Source of the DNA: Polydrusus tereticollis
Taxonomy: Eukaryota > Arthropoda > Insecta > Coleoptera > Curculionidae
DNA length: 64,000 nt
NCBI GenBank assembly: GCA_963920685.1
Contig: OY987331.1
Coordinates: forward strand, 2,294,442-2,358,441
Direction of reading: 5' to 3'
The notes beneath the pieces are model-generated. The model saw only the letters and a list, made by a program, of their open reading frames with translations, was not told the DNA's origin and made no database searches. Below, piece by piece: positions 45,991-56,690 of the stretch (positions are counted from its first letter, which is position 1; each line of letters begins with the position of its first letter). The position numbers and the translations under genes are program-made.

Positions 45991-46210
45991 TTCTATTTTG
46001 TATTTTTTTCAATAAGAAAATACATATTTAAAAAGAAAATCAACCCTTCAAATTTTGTAAATTTGTGTGTCTAAATTCTATGTTGGTAATACTCTAAATT
46101 TCTTTTTATCATAGTAGCCTTGACAATAAATAATATTTTCTTTGTGTCATTGTCACGAAATTTGTGATTTAATATTTCATAGAGTTGTTCATAATTATAA
46201 TTAAAAAAAT

Positions 46211-46357
46211 ATGGAGCATGATAATCTAAGTTTAACTCCCCCTGAGTTAAGGGATATTGCTAATAAAACGATAAATCAACTTTTACCAGAGAAATCCCGA
46301 AAACTTTCTTTTCTCATGGATAACAATAACAGGAAACGTCAGACGTCAACAGAATAA
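46211..46357 (+). pseudogene. Tyrosine-recombinase N-terminal fragment (48 aa)
   Basis: MEHDNLSLTPPELRDIANKT, then NQLLPEKSRKL and an unrelated-looking tail ending QTSTE. The start with a TPPEL and LLPEKSRK helix is the usual N-terminus of insect Crypton-like recombinase proteins, just the part missing from the ORF at 44855. The frame departs from the family after about residue 33. A UTR-like AT-rich stretch precedes the ATG. It might encode only a short DNA-binding or dimer arm, or nothing. Confidence 0.6.
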
Positions 46358-46404
46358 AACATTTAAATATAACCAATGCCAACTTTTAAAAAATAAAATT
46401 CGGA

Positions 46405-46465
46405 GTTCGAAATGGATATATTTCGAACTCGCTAGCGCGTTCGAAATATCTATTTTTCGAGACAA
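46405..46465. repeat. Imperfect hairpin with TTCGAA words
   Basis: GTTCGAAATGGATATATTTC...GAACTCGCTAGCGCGTTCGAA...ATATC...TTTTTCGAG folds on the CTAG centre. It is the right-hand counterpart of the hairpin at 45850-45990. Confidence 0.65.
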
Positions 46466-46946
46466 AATTAGAAAAAAACTTTTAAGCACGCTGTGCCTAA
46501 AAGAAGGTTATTTAAAAATCAAAACGACAATCAAAAAGGGGTTATTATAAAACGTCAGAAGGAAAAAACATGTTTTACAATTTAAATAAGGTATCCTTCT
46601 CTAAATCTCATGGTCAAATGTAAATAATGAAGGCTTTTGCTAATGACTAACAGATTTTTGAGAAAAACTTATTCGGGCTGGTTTTATCGTAACGAAATGA
46701 TCCATCTTCTACTTTTTTGGTACCATGGGATTCAGTTTTCAAAGACCTTTTCATGGAGCCCCCATGTGACCTAAGTCGCCATTAAAATAAAAAAGTTGAA
46801 ATAGCTAGAGGTTAAAGGGAGGGAACTAAAAATATTACAGAAAAATGAACAACCATTTAAATCAATTCCCGTGTTGCAGAGTTTTTCTTAAAAATAAGTT
46901 ACAGAAAAGCTATAAATTTTATGCAGGACTTTTGAATAACCCTGTA

Positions 46947-48440
46947 CATGTGAATTAAAAAGCAAAATGATATAAGGCTGTCCAACAACTGGTGTGTGTA
47001 GGACATTCATCTGGTCCTGTTTAATAAATAATTATAAAACCTAAGTTACAAATTCATCAAGAAATTATTAAGAAGAAACGCAGTACAGTTGGAACGAGTG
47101 GGTGGCTTTCCTATGAGGTGTGACACCCAGATGGCTGTCAATCATTGCCATACACCATAGTGTGTTTTTTTCTTTTTCGAGACGAATTTCAAAAGATATT
47201 TATTATTTAGTCGAATTTTAAGCGAATATAAACGTAAGGGGCGAACCGCTCCAAACTCAATTCATCGGGTCGAATGAATAGAAAATATTTACAGAGCTTT
47301 TCCATTAAAAAGTAAATTTTATTCCCGGCTTATCACATTCGGGAATGCTTTTACGTCGCATTTTATACTTCTTTTGATGTTTTTTAAATGAACGCTGGGG
47401 GAGCAGGAATTCTGAATAAGGCCGTTTATGCCAGAAAATCGAATAACTTCTGGATATTTACTTTGCTTTCGGATAGACTGTGCGATTAGGGAGCGACGAC
47501 GAGCAAAATTGAAAGGACCAAACCATTACGAAAACAATTTGTTGTATACAAACATCGATTCCTTTTTCATTTAAAGCGAAAAAATGCATGTTTGCCAAAT
47601 ATTCCAATTAAAAAATGTTTGCATTTCAATTAAAAAAAATTGGTATTGTCCTTTGATTTAAATAAAAATATTAAAGTAATTCTAGCTCTAGGGCAAATGG
47701 TTTTAATTAAGTAAGGTAAGTTTATCCATGAAACGTATTTAAAAAAAAAAAGTTGATTTCCCCATTGAAAATTGCAAGTTCCAGCAGAAATTTTGCTGCA
47801 TCGTTCAGTTTCACAGATCCATGAAGGCAACAGGGGTGAATTTAAGGGTGCGGATTTAAAATAACAATGTATCTCGAAGCCATGGTTGATACAAAATGAG
47901 TTTTTTTAAGGGTCTCGTATATAAACAGGTTTACATTCGATTTATTTCTTTTAAGAAAATACCGAAACAGAATAACCACAGGCTTATTGATTTTATTACA
48001 ATTTTAAAAGAGGCGCTCTTATTATTACGGAACTGATGTGTTTCCCATAGAAATAAAATAATTACATTCTTACAAATACTTCGTTTATGCAGTCAAATTA
48101 CTATCAAGCCCGAGGAGCATGTTTGTATTGCAGAAAACAATTAGCGCATAAAGGATCCTCGTTTAATTATAAATATTTATCCAAAAACATATCAATAAAT
48201 CTATCAAAAAACAAATGAAGGGGCACGCGCCATATGCCACACAGGGTGGTGCCTCGCCTCTTACGCGGGTCATATAAAATAATTACCACATAAATTTTCG
48301 GTTACGGGTATTTCTTTTAATCGCCACCTAGAATACAAACCTGGACTGTCTGAGCATTATAGATGGCGATAGTTTATTTAGGCTAGTTTATGTTTTCTAT
48401 TATTCCTAAAATAAAACGTGTGTGAATTACTGTCCAAAAT
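46947..48440. other. Non-coding stretch
   Basis: No gene recognised. Several A- and T-runs; the frame at 47630-47830 (minus) has no family resemblance. Confidence 0.5.
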
Positions 48441-49740
48441 AAACATTGACCCTGGTACAGAGACATTTTTCTTACGACAAACTTTTAGAAACAGAAAAAA
48501 GTAAATCCTATGAGAATAGGGTTAAGAATTCAGACAGTAAGATCAAATATATGTGGTCAATATGCAATATGCAACGTATTGACAGGAAAACGATTTCGAT
48601 GAAAATGAAACATCTTTTGCTAACGATTTAAATGAACATTTAATTAAAGTTGTTCAAGACTTTTTAATCCAACAAGGGCATCGACTATTTAAATGTAGTA
48701 TAGTTGAGAATATCAGGGTAATGTATCTGAAACTAGTAAATATTAATGAAATAATTGCGCTCTCTCAAAATCTGAAAAATAAATATTCTAGTGGCTACGA
48801 TGGTATTCCAGCAAGTATTGTTAAGCTTTCGATAACGGAATTGGCACCAGTATTATGTTAGATTATTAATAATTCAATGAAATATTTAGTTTTTCCAGAT
48901 CAACTAAAATTTGCATTGATAAAACCATTATATAAAAAGGGAAACCCACAAGATCTTGATTACTACAGGCCTATAAGTCTACTACCGGCATTCTTAAAAT
49001 TTTTCGAATTAGTAATGTGTTCAAGTGTTAAATTTTATGAATACGTGTCACTTGTTAAGTTCCTAGAATGGATATTTAAAATGTAGATCAACTAATACAC
49101 CAATATATGAATTTACAAATGCAATACTACATCTACATTCTACATCCTGTGTCAATCATGAATATCTTTTAATAAAACTGAAAAAATAGATATAATATCA
49201 AATGTTTCAGTTACTACCACAGAAATAGTCCAGGGAAGTACTATTGGTCGAATTTTATTTATAATTTATATAAATGACCTGACCATGGCTCAAAGTAACT
49301 ATTCAAGAACAAGCTACGCGGATGACACCAATCTCTTAATTTCAGGGAGAGATCTACCAGAAATAATTGAAAACCCAAAAATTGGTTTGTCTGAAACGAA
49401 TCATTGGTTCACTATGAACAAATTAATTATAAATAATTCAAAAACTAATTCATTTTTATTTCAAACCAAGCAATCCCAAATTAATCCCCTAGATAAGGTC
49501 ACCCTTGAAGATAACGGTATTACACCAGTAACGAGCACTAAGTTTTTGGAAATACACATAGATGAATTCTTAGATAGAGAAACTCACATAAATAAAACAA
49601 GTTTCAAACTAGGAAATATTGGATATGGAATTAAGGTAGTGGCAAACTACATGAATATTAGAATTTTAAAAATTCTTCATAATGCTAACTTTGAGCCAAT
49701 TTTAAATGTATTTGTTTATTTATTTATTTATAGCACTTAA
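48440..49740 (+). pseudogene. LINE ORF2 remnant (pre-RT and RT)
   Basis: Plus strand. SDSKIKYMWSICN (pre-RT) near 48530, then LKNKYSSGYDGIPASIVK near 48770-48830, a FPDQLKFALIKPLYKKGNPQ and YYRPISLLP block (RT domain 1) at 48890-48985, IVQGSTIGRILFIIYINDL near 49225-49280, SYADDTNLLISG (catalytic) near 49310, and STKFLEIHIDEFLDRETHI near 49535-49600. At least three frame breaks. It ends at the RTE insertion; 51016-51711 may be its 3' UTR and tail. Jockey/CR1-type architecture. Confidence 0.85.
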
Positions 49741-51015
49741 GATCAGGTAAAATCAGGTAAAAATAATCCATACGAGAATTTACAACAGATGCGAAAGAGA
49801 CATTGGCCCTACCCAGTTTGGGTTCAGACAGGGCTTCGGCACGCGGGAAGCACTCTTCAGTCTAACCGTATTACTTCAGAAATGCAGAGACCAGCGCAAG
49901 AACGTTTTCATGAGCTTCATAGATTACCAGAAAGCGTTCAATTGTATCAAACACACTGATCTAATTAAGATGCTTCAAGACAGGATGATAGATAAGAACG
50001 ATTTACGATTTATAAAGAACCTATACATGAATCAAACAGCATCGGTGAAGGTGGGAAGTGACACTACACAGAAATTCCGGATAGAGAGAGGAGTAAGACA
50101 GGGTTGCGTTCTATCCCCCCTACTCTTCAACCTATACTCTCAAGCAATCTTTGAAAATGCCTTGCAAGATACTGAGGACGGCATTAAAATTAATGGGCAG
50201 ATTGTCAACAACCTACGCTACGCGGATGACACGGTCATAATAGCAGATGGTCAAGAAGCATTACAACGCCTCATAGACAGATTATCTACCGAAGGTGAAC
50301 GACTAGGTCTAAAGATCAACATAGACAAAACGAGGGTGATGACAGTAGGCAGAACAGCCGATATGCAACTGAATATCACAGTGAATGGCAAGAAAATCAA
50401 ACAAGTCGCTAAGTTTAGATACCTCGGGAGCTGGATAACTAATGACCTGGACCCAGACGTGGAAATACGAAGCAGAATTGAACAAGCCAGGGTAACATTC
50501 ATGAATATGAGAGCTCTTCTCAGCAACAACAGTCTTAATTTGACATCACGGTACCGTTTTGTAAAATGCTACATTTACTCTGTGCTGCTGTATGGAGTAG
50601 AGACATGGACAATAAAGGCCAATACCATGAACCGACTGGAAGCCTTTGAAATGTGGGTATTCAGAAGAATGCTAAAAATTCCGTGGACGGATTATGTGTC
50701 GAACGATGGCGTTCTAAATAGAATGGGAAGAGAAAGAGAACTACTACAACTAGTGAAAAGGAGAAAGGCTGCATACCTGGGTCATATTTTCAGAAATTCC
50801 AAGTACCAATTCCTAAAGTTGATCATGGAGGGAAAGATCGAGGGAAAGAGAGGCATCGGGAGAAAGAAATATTCGTGGCTAAAGAACATAAGAGACTGGA
50901 CAAACCTCAATGCCCATACACTTTTCAGAGCCGCGCAAGATCGAAACGAATATGCCAGAATTGTCGCCAACATTCAATGATTGGATGAGGCACCTTAAGA
51001 AGAAGAAGATCAGGT
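49741..51015 (+). mobile_element. 5'-truncated RTE-like LINE insertion
   Basis: Bounded by the direct repeat GATCAGGT at 49741-49748 and 51008-51015, the likely target duplication. The 3' end GAGGCACCTTAAGAAGAAGA has a short AAG tandem tail, as seen in RTE-type LINEs that lack poly(A). The 5' end is truncated inside the RT domain, normal for a failed reverse transcription. Confidence 0.75.
49817..50980 (+). CDS. RTE-like reverse transcriptase, C-terminal two-thirds
   Basis: Open frame from about 49817 (FGFRQGFGTREALFSLTVLL) to the stop at 50978-50980. The first ATG is at 49910, but coding similarity begins before it, which shows truncation. Seen: FIDYQKAFNCIKH (domain 2), GVRQGCVLSPLLFNLYSQAI (domain 4), LRYADDTVIIADG (catalytic YADD), GLKINIDKTRVM, KFRYLGSWI (thumb start), SVLLYGVETWTI, a LEAFEMWVFRRMLKIPWTD helix region, and GRKKYSWLKNIRDWTN at the end. 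No stop or frameshift in about 388 codons, so the copy is young. No endonuclease domain is left. No promoter or start context is expected. Confidence 0.9.
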   Translation, partial: FGFRQGFGTREALFSLTVLLQKCRDQRKNVFMSFIDYQKAFNCIKHTDLIKMLQDRMIDKNDLRFIKNLYMNQTASVKVGSDTTQKFRIERGVRQGCVLSPLLFNLYSQAIFENALQDTEDGIKINGQIVNNLRYADDTVIIADGQEALQRLIDRLSTEGERLGLKINIDKTRVMTVGRTADMQLNITVNGKKIKQVAKFRYLGSWITNDLDPDVEIRSRIEQARVTFMNMRALLSNNSLNLTSRYRFVKCYIYSVLLYGVETWTIKANTMNRLEAFEMWVFRRMLKIPWTDYVSNDGVLNRMGRERELLQLVKRRKAAYLGHIFRNSKYQFLKLIMEGKIEGKRGIGRKKYSWLKNIRDWTNLNAHTLFRAAQDRNEYARIVANIQ

Positions 51016-51632
51016 TATTTCAGGTTAGTAACTTGTGATTTTAAATATTTTTGAAATGTATTACATTGTCATTTAAACACGAAAAAGTTTTATATTGTTG
51101 AATGTCAAAAATTCGTATCCAATTAATACAACTTAGTATACAATTATTAGAAATTTAAATGTACATCGGGCGACTTCCGGCTGATGTCATATAGTGTTGT
51201 TATTTAGTCAATGTAGTTTATGCTAACCTAGGGACTGGTTCTCAGCCTATTATCTATTATTTTGTAATATGTTAAGACTTGGAGTCTGTGAACCTGTATA
51301 AGGTTCTTGATGGTAGTCATGAATAATTTTTTTTTTTTTTAATTTTATTTTTGGGTTTTTTGCCCAACTATTGTCTTTTATCTTTACCTTTTCGATGTGT
51401 GTTTTCTCTTCTCTTTTTTTTAACTAAGAGCACTTCGACTGATGTCTCATTGTAATGTAATTATTGAAATGACAGATTTATTATGTATACAAGTTTTATT
51501 GTAGAATTTATATTATATATAGCATAAATATTTTTCACACACAATGGCTAAACTTTGCCTTTATTGTCAGTGTTCTGTTTTCCTTATTCTAAAATATTCT
51601 TTTACTTATGGAGTGAATTAACAATAAAGACG

Positions 51633-51711
<79 letters not shown>
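51016..51711 (+). repeat. Probable LINE 3' UTR ending in AATAAAG and a (TTA)n tail
   Basis: Non-coding. ACAATAAAGACG at about 51619 is followed by about 80 bases of TTA repeats (51631-51711). This ending is common for LINEs with microsatellite tails. It may be the displaced 3' end of the LINE at 48440-49740. Confidence 0.55.
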
Positions 51712-51713
<2 letters not shown>

Positions 51714-52178
51714 CTAATACTTCTTTGCCCAATTTTGAGATATTTATAATTTACTATCAGCATACCCAGAAGATTTGAAAAAATTCGTTTTGTTCAAGAT
51801 CAAATCCCTCTTAGAATGACAGTTGATATCTTAAGTACCTACTTACTGATTGATGATATTTCACTAAATGTCAAACAAAAATTAAATAGGCCATAAAATT
51901 ACACTGAAAAACGAGATTCTTAAAATAGTTTCAGCACAAAAATTCGTATTTGGTGAATATTTTGTAAATGGATCAGAAGAGAATCAAGATAACTTTTAAT
52001 TTTTTTTTATAGAAATAACTTTTAATACTGTCAATACCACTAGACCTGCAATGAACAATATCCTGAGAAATTCTATAGTGTCGAATTTGAAAGATGAGTG
52101 CTTTATTACAAAAAGAGAGAAGATCAGACGGTCTTGGATATCATTAGAATGGTCAAATGATTCATTTCAAATCTGACT
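51712..52178. other. Non-coding stretch
   Basis: AT-rich, no gene or repeat recognised. Confidence 0.5.
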
Positions 52179-52686
52179 ATAAATTCCGATTTAGCGTCAA
52201 CATATCGCGCGACAATACATCGAACGACAATTCACCGCCGACAATTCATCGCAGAGACAATTCATCGCTACGACAATTTATCGTGCGACAATTTATCGCC
52301 GTATTGTTATATATATATTGTAACAATTAAAACAGAAGATATATAGACTTATATTGGTTAAACAGCGCTAACACGGCATCTAATCCACCTTTTTGGTTCC
52401 AATTCGCCTTTTTCAAGTTCACCGGGGAATATTAATTCAGGAAACCTAAACTAACCCCTTAAGAGGATTAGGTAATTATAGTTTTAAGTAATTATAGTAC
52501 TCAACATGACCCAAAATGAAAAATATAGAAATTATATCTGTAAAATCATTAACAGAAGAATTTGCGATGAATTGACGCGCGATGAAGTGTCGTAGCGATG
52601 AATTGTCGCGCGCTCAATTGTCGGCAATGAAAAGTCGCGCGGTGAAATGTCGTACGATGAATTGACGGGACACCATAAATTCCGAT
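52179..52686. mobile_element. MITE with ends built of CGACAATTCATCG-like repeats, 12-bp target duplication
   Basis: The direct repeat ATAAATTCCGAT at 52179-52190 and 52675-52686 brackets 484 bp. The left block (52191-52306) has seven degenerate copies of a 13-16 bp word (CGACAATTCATCG, GCGACAATTTATCG and others); the right block (52561-52674) has the inverse word (CGATGAATTGTCG) seven times. The middle 250 bp is AT-rich and non-coding. The two blocks form an inverted repeat only loosely register by register, so each end is a mini-array rather than a classical TIR. Confidence 0.85.
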
Positions 52687-53300
52687 GGGAAGCATCTCAT
52701 CGAATGGAATAAAGATGTTTACACAGTAATAAAGTTTGGCTGGATTCGCTTACTAAATCCTTAAATTATTTAGCCTATAAAATTTTCAACATAACTAATT
52801 AATTTCTAATTGTAATAATAATATGTGAAAATTAGGTACAATATTTAATTTTTTAATTAATTATTGGCGTTATTTCGATATACTTCAAATTTTGCAATTA
52901 TGATCTTATTACACTTTAAATTACTTTTATTAAACTGTTAACACATAATATTCGGTTTCTACAAATTAGCGAAGATGAAACATCTATAAATAAGCCACCC
53001 TGTATATGTTTCTAATAAATAATTAACATTTAAAAACCTCAATTTTTATTTAAAACTTTTTTCCCTCTGTGGATAGATTGAGGATGTGGCCGGGAAGCCC
53101 CAAAAAAAATCTCGGCTCAAAAAGTCAAAAAATGACGGAGTTGAGGTGATTTATAGCAAAAGAAGTGTTTTTCGTGGTGAAAAAAAAAGGGTAATTCGAA
53201 CCAAGAATGAGTCGGTGATTATGCTTACACCGTTAATATTTAATTTGACAATTTTGGCAGCTGTCAAAATAGATTTAGGGGGGGGGGGGGGAGGGGATTA
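52687..53300. other. Non-coding stretch with poly-G run
   Basis: No gene I can support. A frame at 53086-53301 has a Lys/Arg-rich start (GKPQKKSRLKKSKNDG) but ends in a run of about 12 G (53279-53290) and resembles nothing I know. Confidence 0.4.
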
Positions 53301-53305
53301 ATTTA

Positions 53306-53480
53306 TAAGGCAATTTAGGAACCTCCGTATTTCCGGAACGGTTAAAAATAAATATAAACAACTAAATGTTTTTAAAATCGAATCGCGAAATGCAATTCAC
53401 TCGCGTGGTTATGGTTGAGGGTTGCCATTTAAAAACATTAAAAATGGCGTCGTATCTGTCACTTCTTGACATCTGTCGTA
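53306..53480 (+). repeat. Repeat copy A (GGCAATTTAGGAACCTCC family)
   Basis: GGCAATTTAGGAACCTCCGT ... AATCGCGAAATGCAATTCAC ... GGTTATGGTTGAGGGTTGCC. The same sequence occurs as copy B at 53876-53931 plus 55568-55680, where a Tc1 interrupts it. Confidence 0.8.
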
Positions 53481-53486
53481 TTTGAT

Positions 53487-53765
53487 TATAGCGTAAAGCT
53501 GGATTTATAAACTCGAAAAGTTGGTGAGGTTGAAGTTATGGTCAAGTTGTGAGGTTAGATATTCCGAATTCCGAGCATAAAAATTGATTATCTCGAACTA
53601 CCCGGGAAGTTTTCAAACCTTACATGAGCTTTACATGAACAACATGAACGAGTGTATAAATAGAACTGAGTGTTCCCTTTAGTTTAAATTGAACTCCTAT
53701 TTCCAACACCAACTGAACTTCAACCTCGCCAACTTTTCGAGTTTATAAATCCACCTTAACTATCT
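53487..53765. mobile_element. Foldback/MITE element with about 42-bp TIRs
   Basis: The left arm GTAAAGCTGGATTTATAAAC...TCGAAAAGTTGGTGAGGTTG and the right arm, read inwards, GTTAAGGTGGATTTATAAAC...TCGAAAAGTTGGCGAGGTTG. About 275 bp long, no coding sequence. It lies between repeat copies A and B. Confidence 0.8.
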
Positions 53766-53931
53766 CGACTACGGGAAATTATGTCACTGTGAAAATAATT
53801 GGGGTGTTCAGCTCAAAAGGTCCATTTATGAATCTATTTAAAGTTATTTATTACACTTAAAAGATAAAATCGATGGAGGCAATTTAGGAACCTCCTTATT
53901 TCCGAAACGGTTCAAAATAAATATCAACAAC

Positions 53932-55567
53932 TACACTATCGAACAAAAGTAGAGCAACCCTTTCGAAAAATGAAAGAAGTTTCGATTTTATAATATTAAA
54001 TGCATGATATCGTATTTAAATACGTCTTAAATCTCGAAGTAGGCGGCTGTTATCGGCGGCAACAGCTTTTTCCAACAATCAAAACAAATGAACTGATATC
54101 GACGTAAACTTTCAAATACAGTATTGTAATGCGTCAAAAGTAAAGCAACATTTTAATATTTTCCTAAAAAAGAAAGGTTTTAGTGAAAGTAAAGGTTAAA
54201 ATATTTTTGCAGTTTATTTTATGTTTAATTAATATTTCTGTGCTGGATTAATCACGCCAAGAGGTATTCCAATTTCGAAAGAATTAAAGAAGAGAGTAGT
54301 GAATGCACACTTGGAAGGTACAACACAAGCCACAATTTCAAGACGGTTTGTTTTACCAAGATACAGCGTATCCAAAATAATTTCAAGTTACATTCAAAGG
54401 GGATATTTAGAAAATCTACCGAAATCGGGAAGGCCGAAAACAACAATTTGAACAGACGCATTAAAAGAATTTCTCAAAACCATCCTTGGATGTCTGCACC
54501 TAGAATTATTGGTGAAATTCCCGAAATTATGGTTAGTCCACGGACAGTTCAAAGAAGGTTGGTAGATGCAAAGTTATTTAGTAGACACCCGGCTAAAAGC
54601 CCCGTATTTCGGCAAGAAATAGAGTGGCTAGGCTTGAATTTGCACGTCGACATTTACATTGGACAGTAGACCAGTGGAAAAAAGTTTTATTTAGCGATGA
54701 AACGCGTTATAAAATTTTCAATTCTGATGAAATGAAGCGTGTAAGATGGCCAATCAACACAAGGTTTAATCCCAAATACGTTACACCAACAGTTAAACAT
54801 GGCAAAGGCAGTATTTTTCTATGGGGTTATTTCTCATGGAATGGGGTGGGTCCTTTAAACTTCATTAATGACACCATGGATCGATTTGTCAATAGAGATA
54901 TAATGCAAAATGTAATGTTGCCTTATACAGAGTGGGAAATGCCGTTGCGTTTTATTTTCCAACAGGATAACAATCCAAAATACTCTTTACAAATCGTCCC
55001 AGAGTGGTTTCAAGAAAATAACGTTCGGGTCTTGCAGTGGCCGGCACAATCCCCAGACCTTAACCCCATTGAAAATCTATGGGAAGAAGTTGAACGTGGA
55101 ATTCGTACACAATTATTTCCAAATAAACAATCATTGGTAAATAAAATCAATGAAGTTTGGACAAACTCTCCCGAAAATACTGTTCAAGAGTTGCCTCAAT
55201 GCCGCGACGTTGTCGGCAAGTAATAAAAAATAATGGATATTCTATTAACTATTAACATAATACTTCTAGCTATTGTAATTATTAAATGTGTTTAATGCTT
55301 TTTTATCGTAATATGTAAAGTAAAATACTGTTGACACAATTTGTTGCTTTACTTTGGTCGCACTTTATTTCGTCGATTTTTATAATTATAAATATTTCTC
55401 TACCTACATTTTGTTTAAAGTGTACCAAAATATTGTGAAATATTACTAATATTGTGGGGATAATATTTCATTAAAATTAGCTGGGGAGCACAATCATATA
55501 ATTAATTTCTTAAATTCAAAGAAAGAAGTAAAATCACTTTGTTGTTCTAGTTTTGTCCAATAGTGTA
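53932..55567 (+). mobile_element. Tc1 (DD34E) transposon
   Basis: TA duplications at 53932-53933 and 55566-55567. The TIR reads CACTATCGAACAAAAGTAGA at the left and CACTATTGGACAAAACTAGA read inwards from the right, both continuing (G/A)CAAC. Length is about 1.64 kb. It is confirmed by the empty site in repeat copy A. Confidence 0.92.
54255..55255 (+). pseudogene. Tc1 transposase (DD34E), frameshifted
   Basis: N-terminal HTH from about 54255 (TPRGIPISKELKKRVVNAHL, TISRRFVLPRYSVSKII) to a GRPKTT linker with a stop near 54450. A second HTH (RRIKRISQNHPWMSAPRII) lies in the next frame to about 54660. The catalytic domain at 54624-55223 has VLFSDETRYKIF (first D), FIFQQDNNPKYS (second D) and SPDLNPIENLWEEV (E), with exactly 34 residues between the last two. 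Near 55187 one more shift: the true C-terminus (SMPRRCRQVI...GYSINY) is in the other frame, ending at 55255. At least three lesions in about 340 codons; no clear ATG. Inactive. Confidence 0.9.
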
Positions 55568-55680
55568 TATGTTTTTGAAATCGGATCGCGAAATGCAATT
55601 CACTCGTGTGGTTATCGTTCAGGGTTACCGTTAAAAAAAAAATTCAAAATGCCTTCATATTTGTCAACTTTGTGAACCTA

Positions 55681-56690
55681 TATATATTTTTTGACATTAA
55701 ATTGGGCTCCTTTACGAAGAATCATTGAGAAATGTCTAATTTGTTTTTTAATATAGTCAGCAGGAAAATCGCCAATCGGGTGAAACACTTAAAAACATAT
55801 CCCTGTACATTATATTAAAAAGCATGGTACATAATATAAAGGATACACTACACTAAACTTTATTATACCGTTCACGGATTATAAACTTTCGAAATTAAGC
55901 CTGTAAATCCCTCCCTGTTGAAATATTTCGGTAATTTCCTGCGAAACGTACGAAAAAAAAACTATAAAAAAAATGATGCAGGACTCGAGGCACGTCTCGT
56001 TATTGATGCCCCTCGTCGCACGCGGATATATAAAACTTTTTAAAATAATGCCTTTTGGCGTCGGGATAAATAGACGGCCTTATCTTCACTCAACGGGGGA
56101 TTTACCGAATTCTGGGCGAGGGCTTTTTAATATAAATTATGATATATCAAGAATTATTTTCTGATTGTGAAGGAATGTACGAAAAATAATTTAAACCTCT
56201 ATCAATTAAAGCTAAATTGTAAATAATATTATCATAATTATATCAGTCAGGAAATAATATTTTGCAAATACATTTTAATTATAAACGTAAAGATTTAAAT
56301 TTAGAAGAAAACATGTTTAATAAAAATAGGATATCAAAGTAAGAGATGACTCATCTACAAGAAAAAATTTGAATGAATCCGGATCTTCCTAAATTTGAAT
56401 TTGACATTTAAGAGGAAATGAAACTTGAACTTTTACTTATATTCATCTTTGAAGCAATTCCATTAAATTCAATTTTAGGGAATTTTTTTATCTGTAAGAC
56501 CAAGTTTTCCTAACAGTTTGTGGTCTCGGGTTTTACCGTGCAAGCAAAAATTATTATTATCAAAGTGTGCTTTGCATCTAAGGCCGTACTGCTTAGCTGT
56601 ATAGCCTAATACCTGTTGGGTGTCAGTAAATACCAGCATTATCAATCAATCAGTGATTCAGTCATCTTTAACAGTCGTTACAAGGAATCT
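55681..56690. other. Non-coding stretch
   Basis: No gene recognised; the short frame at 55973-56164 has no known motif. Confidence 0.5.

Larger units (their letters stand above)
45832..46501 (+). mobile_element. 670-bp TIR element carrying a recombinase N-terminus
   Basis: Perfect 19-bp TIRs: TTTAGGCACAGCGTGCTTA at 45832-45850 and its reverse complement at 46483-46501. Two large hairpins lie just inside the ends (45850-45990 and 46405-46465). The only coding piece is the 48-codon ORF at 46211. I see no clear target duplication. It looks like an internal-deletion (MITE-like) relative of a recombinase-coding element. Confidence 0.75.
44794..46504 (+). mobile_element. Tyrosine-recombinase (Crypton-like) element flanked by inverted TCTTTTAGGCAC
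   Basis: TCTTTTAGGCAC at 44794-44805 and its exact reverse complement at 46493-46504 bracket a 1.7-kb segment that contains a recombinase C-terminal two-thirds (44855-45745) and, further on, a separate N-terminal piece (46211-46357) on the same strand in reversed order. The arrangement is best explained by two truncated relatives side by side that share their ends. Cryptons are usually described without TIRs, so the bracket is noteworthy. Confidence 0.5.
42554..46946 (-). mobile_element. Old mariner-group element with long TIRs, host to later insertions
   Basis: The left end reads TACTGGGTTATTCAAAAGTC and the right, read inwards, TACAGGGTTATTCAAAAGTC. The similarity continues inside for about 80 bp (both have AACTTATTTTTAAGAAAAAC-type sequence, the left as AAGTTATTTTTAAGAAAAAC). 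The 4.4-kb span holds the remains of one minus-strand transposase broken by a LINE fragment, plus a tyrosine-recombinase element in the former 5' UTR. Confidence 0.8.
53876..55680 (+). repeat. Repeat copy B, split by the Tc1 element
   Basis: 53876-53931 matches the start of copy A (GGCAATTTAGGAACCTCCTT ... AACAACTA) and 55568-55680 matches its continuation (ATGTTTTTGAAATCGGATCG ... TCACTCGTGTGGTTATCG). The uninterrupted copy A proves the insertion point. Confidence 0.82.

Noticed and set aside
51631..51711. Poly-isoleucine frame
   Set aside because: Translation of the (TTA)n microsatellite.
53086..53301. 71-codon Lys/Arg-rich frame ending in a Gly run
   Set aside because: The Gly run is the poly-G tract; the rest has no known motif or start context.
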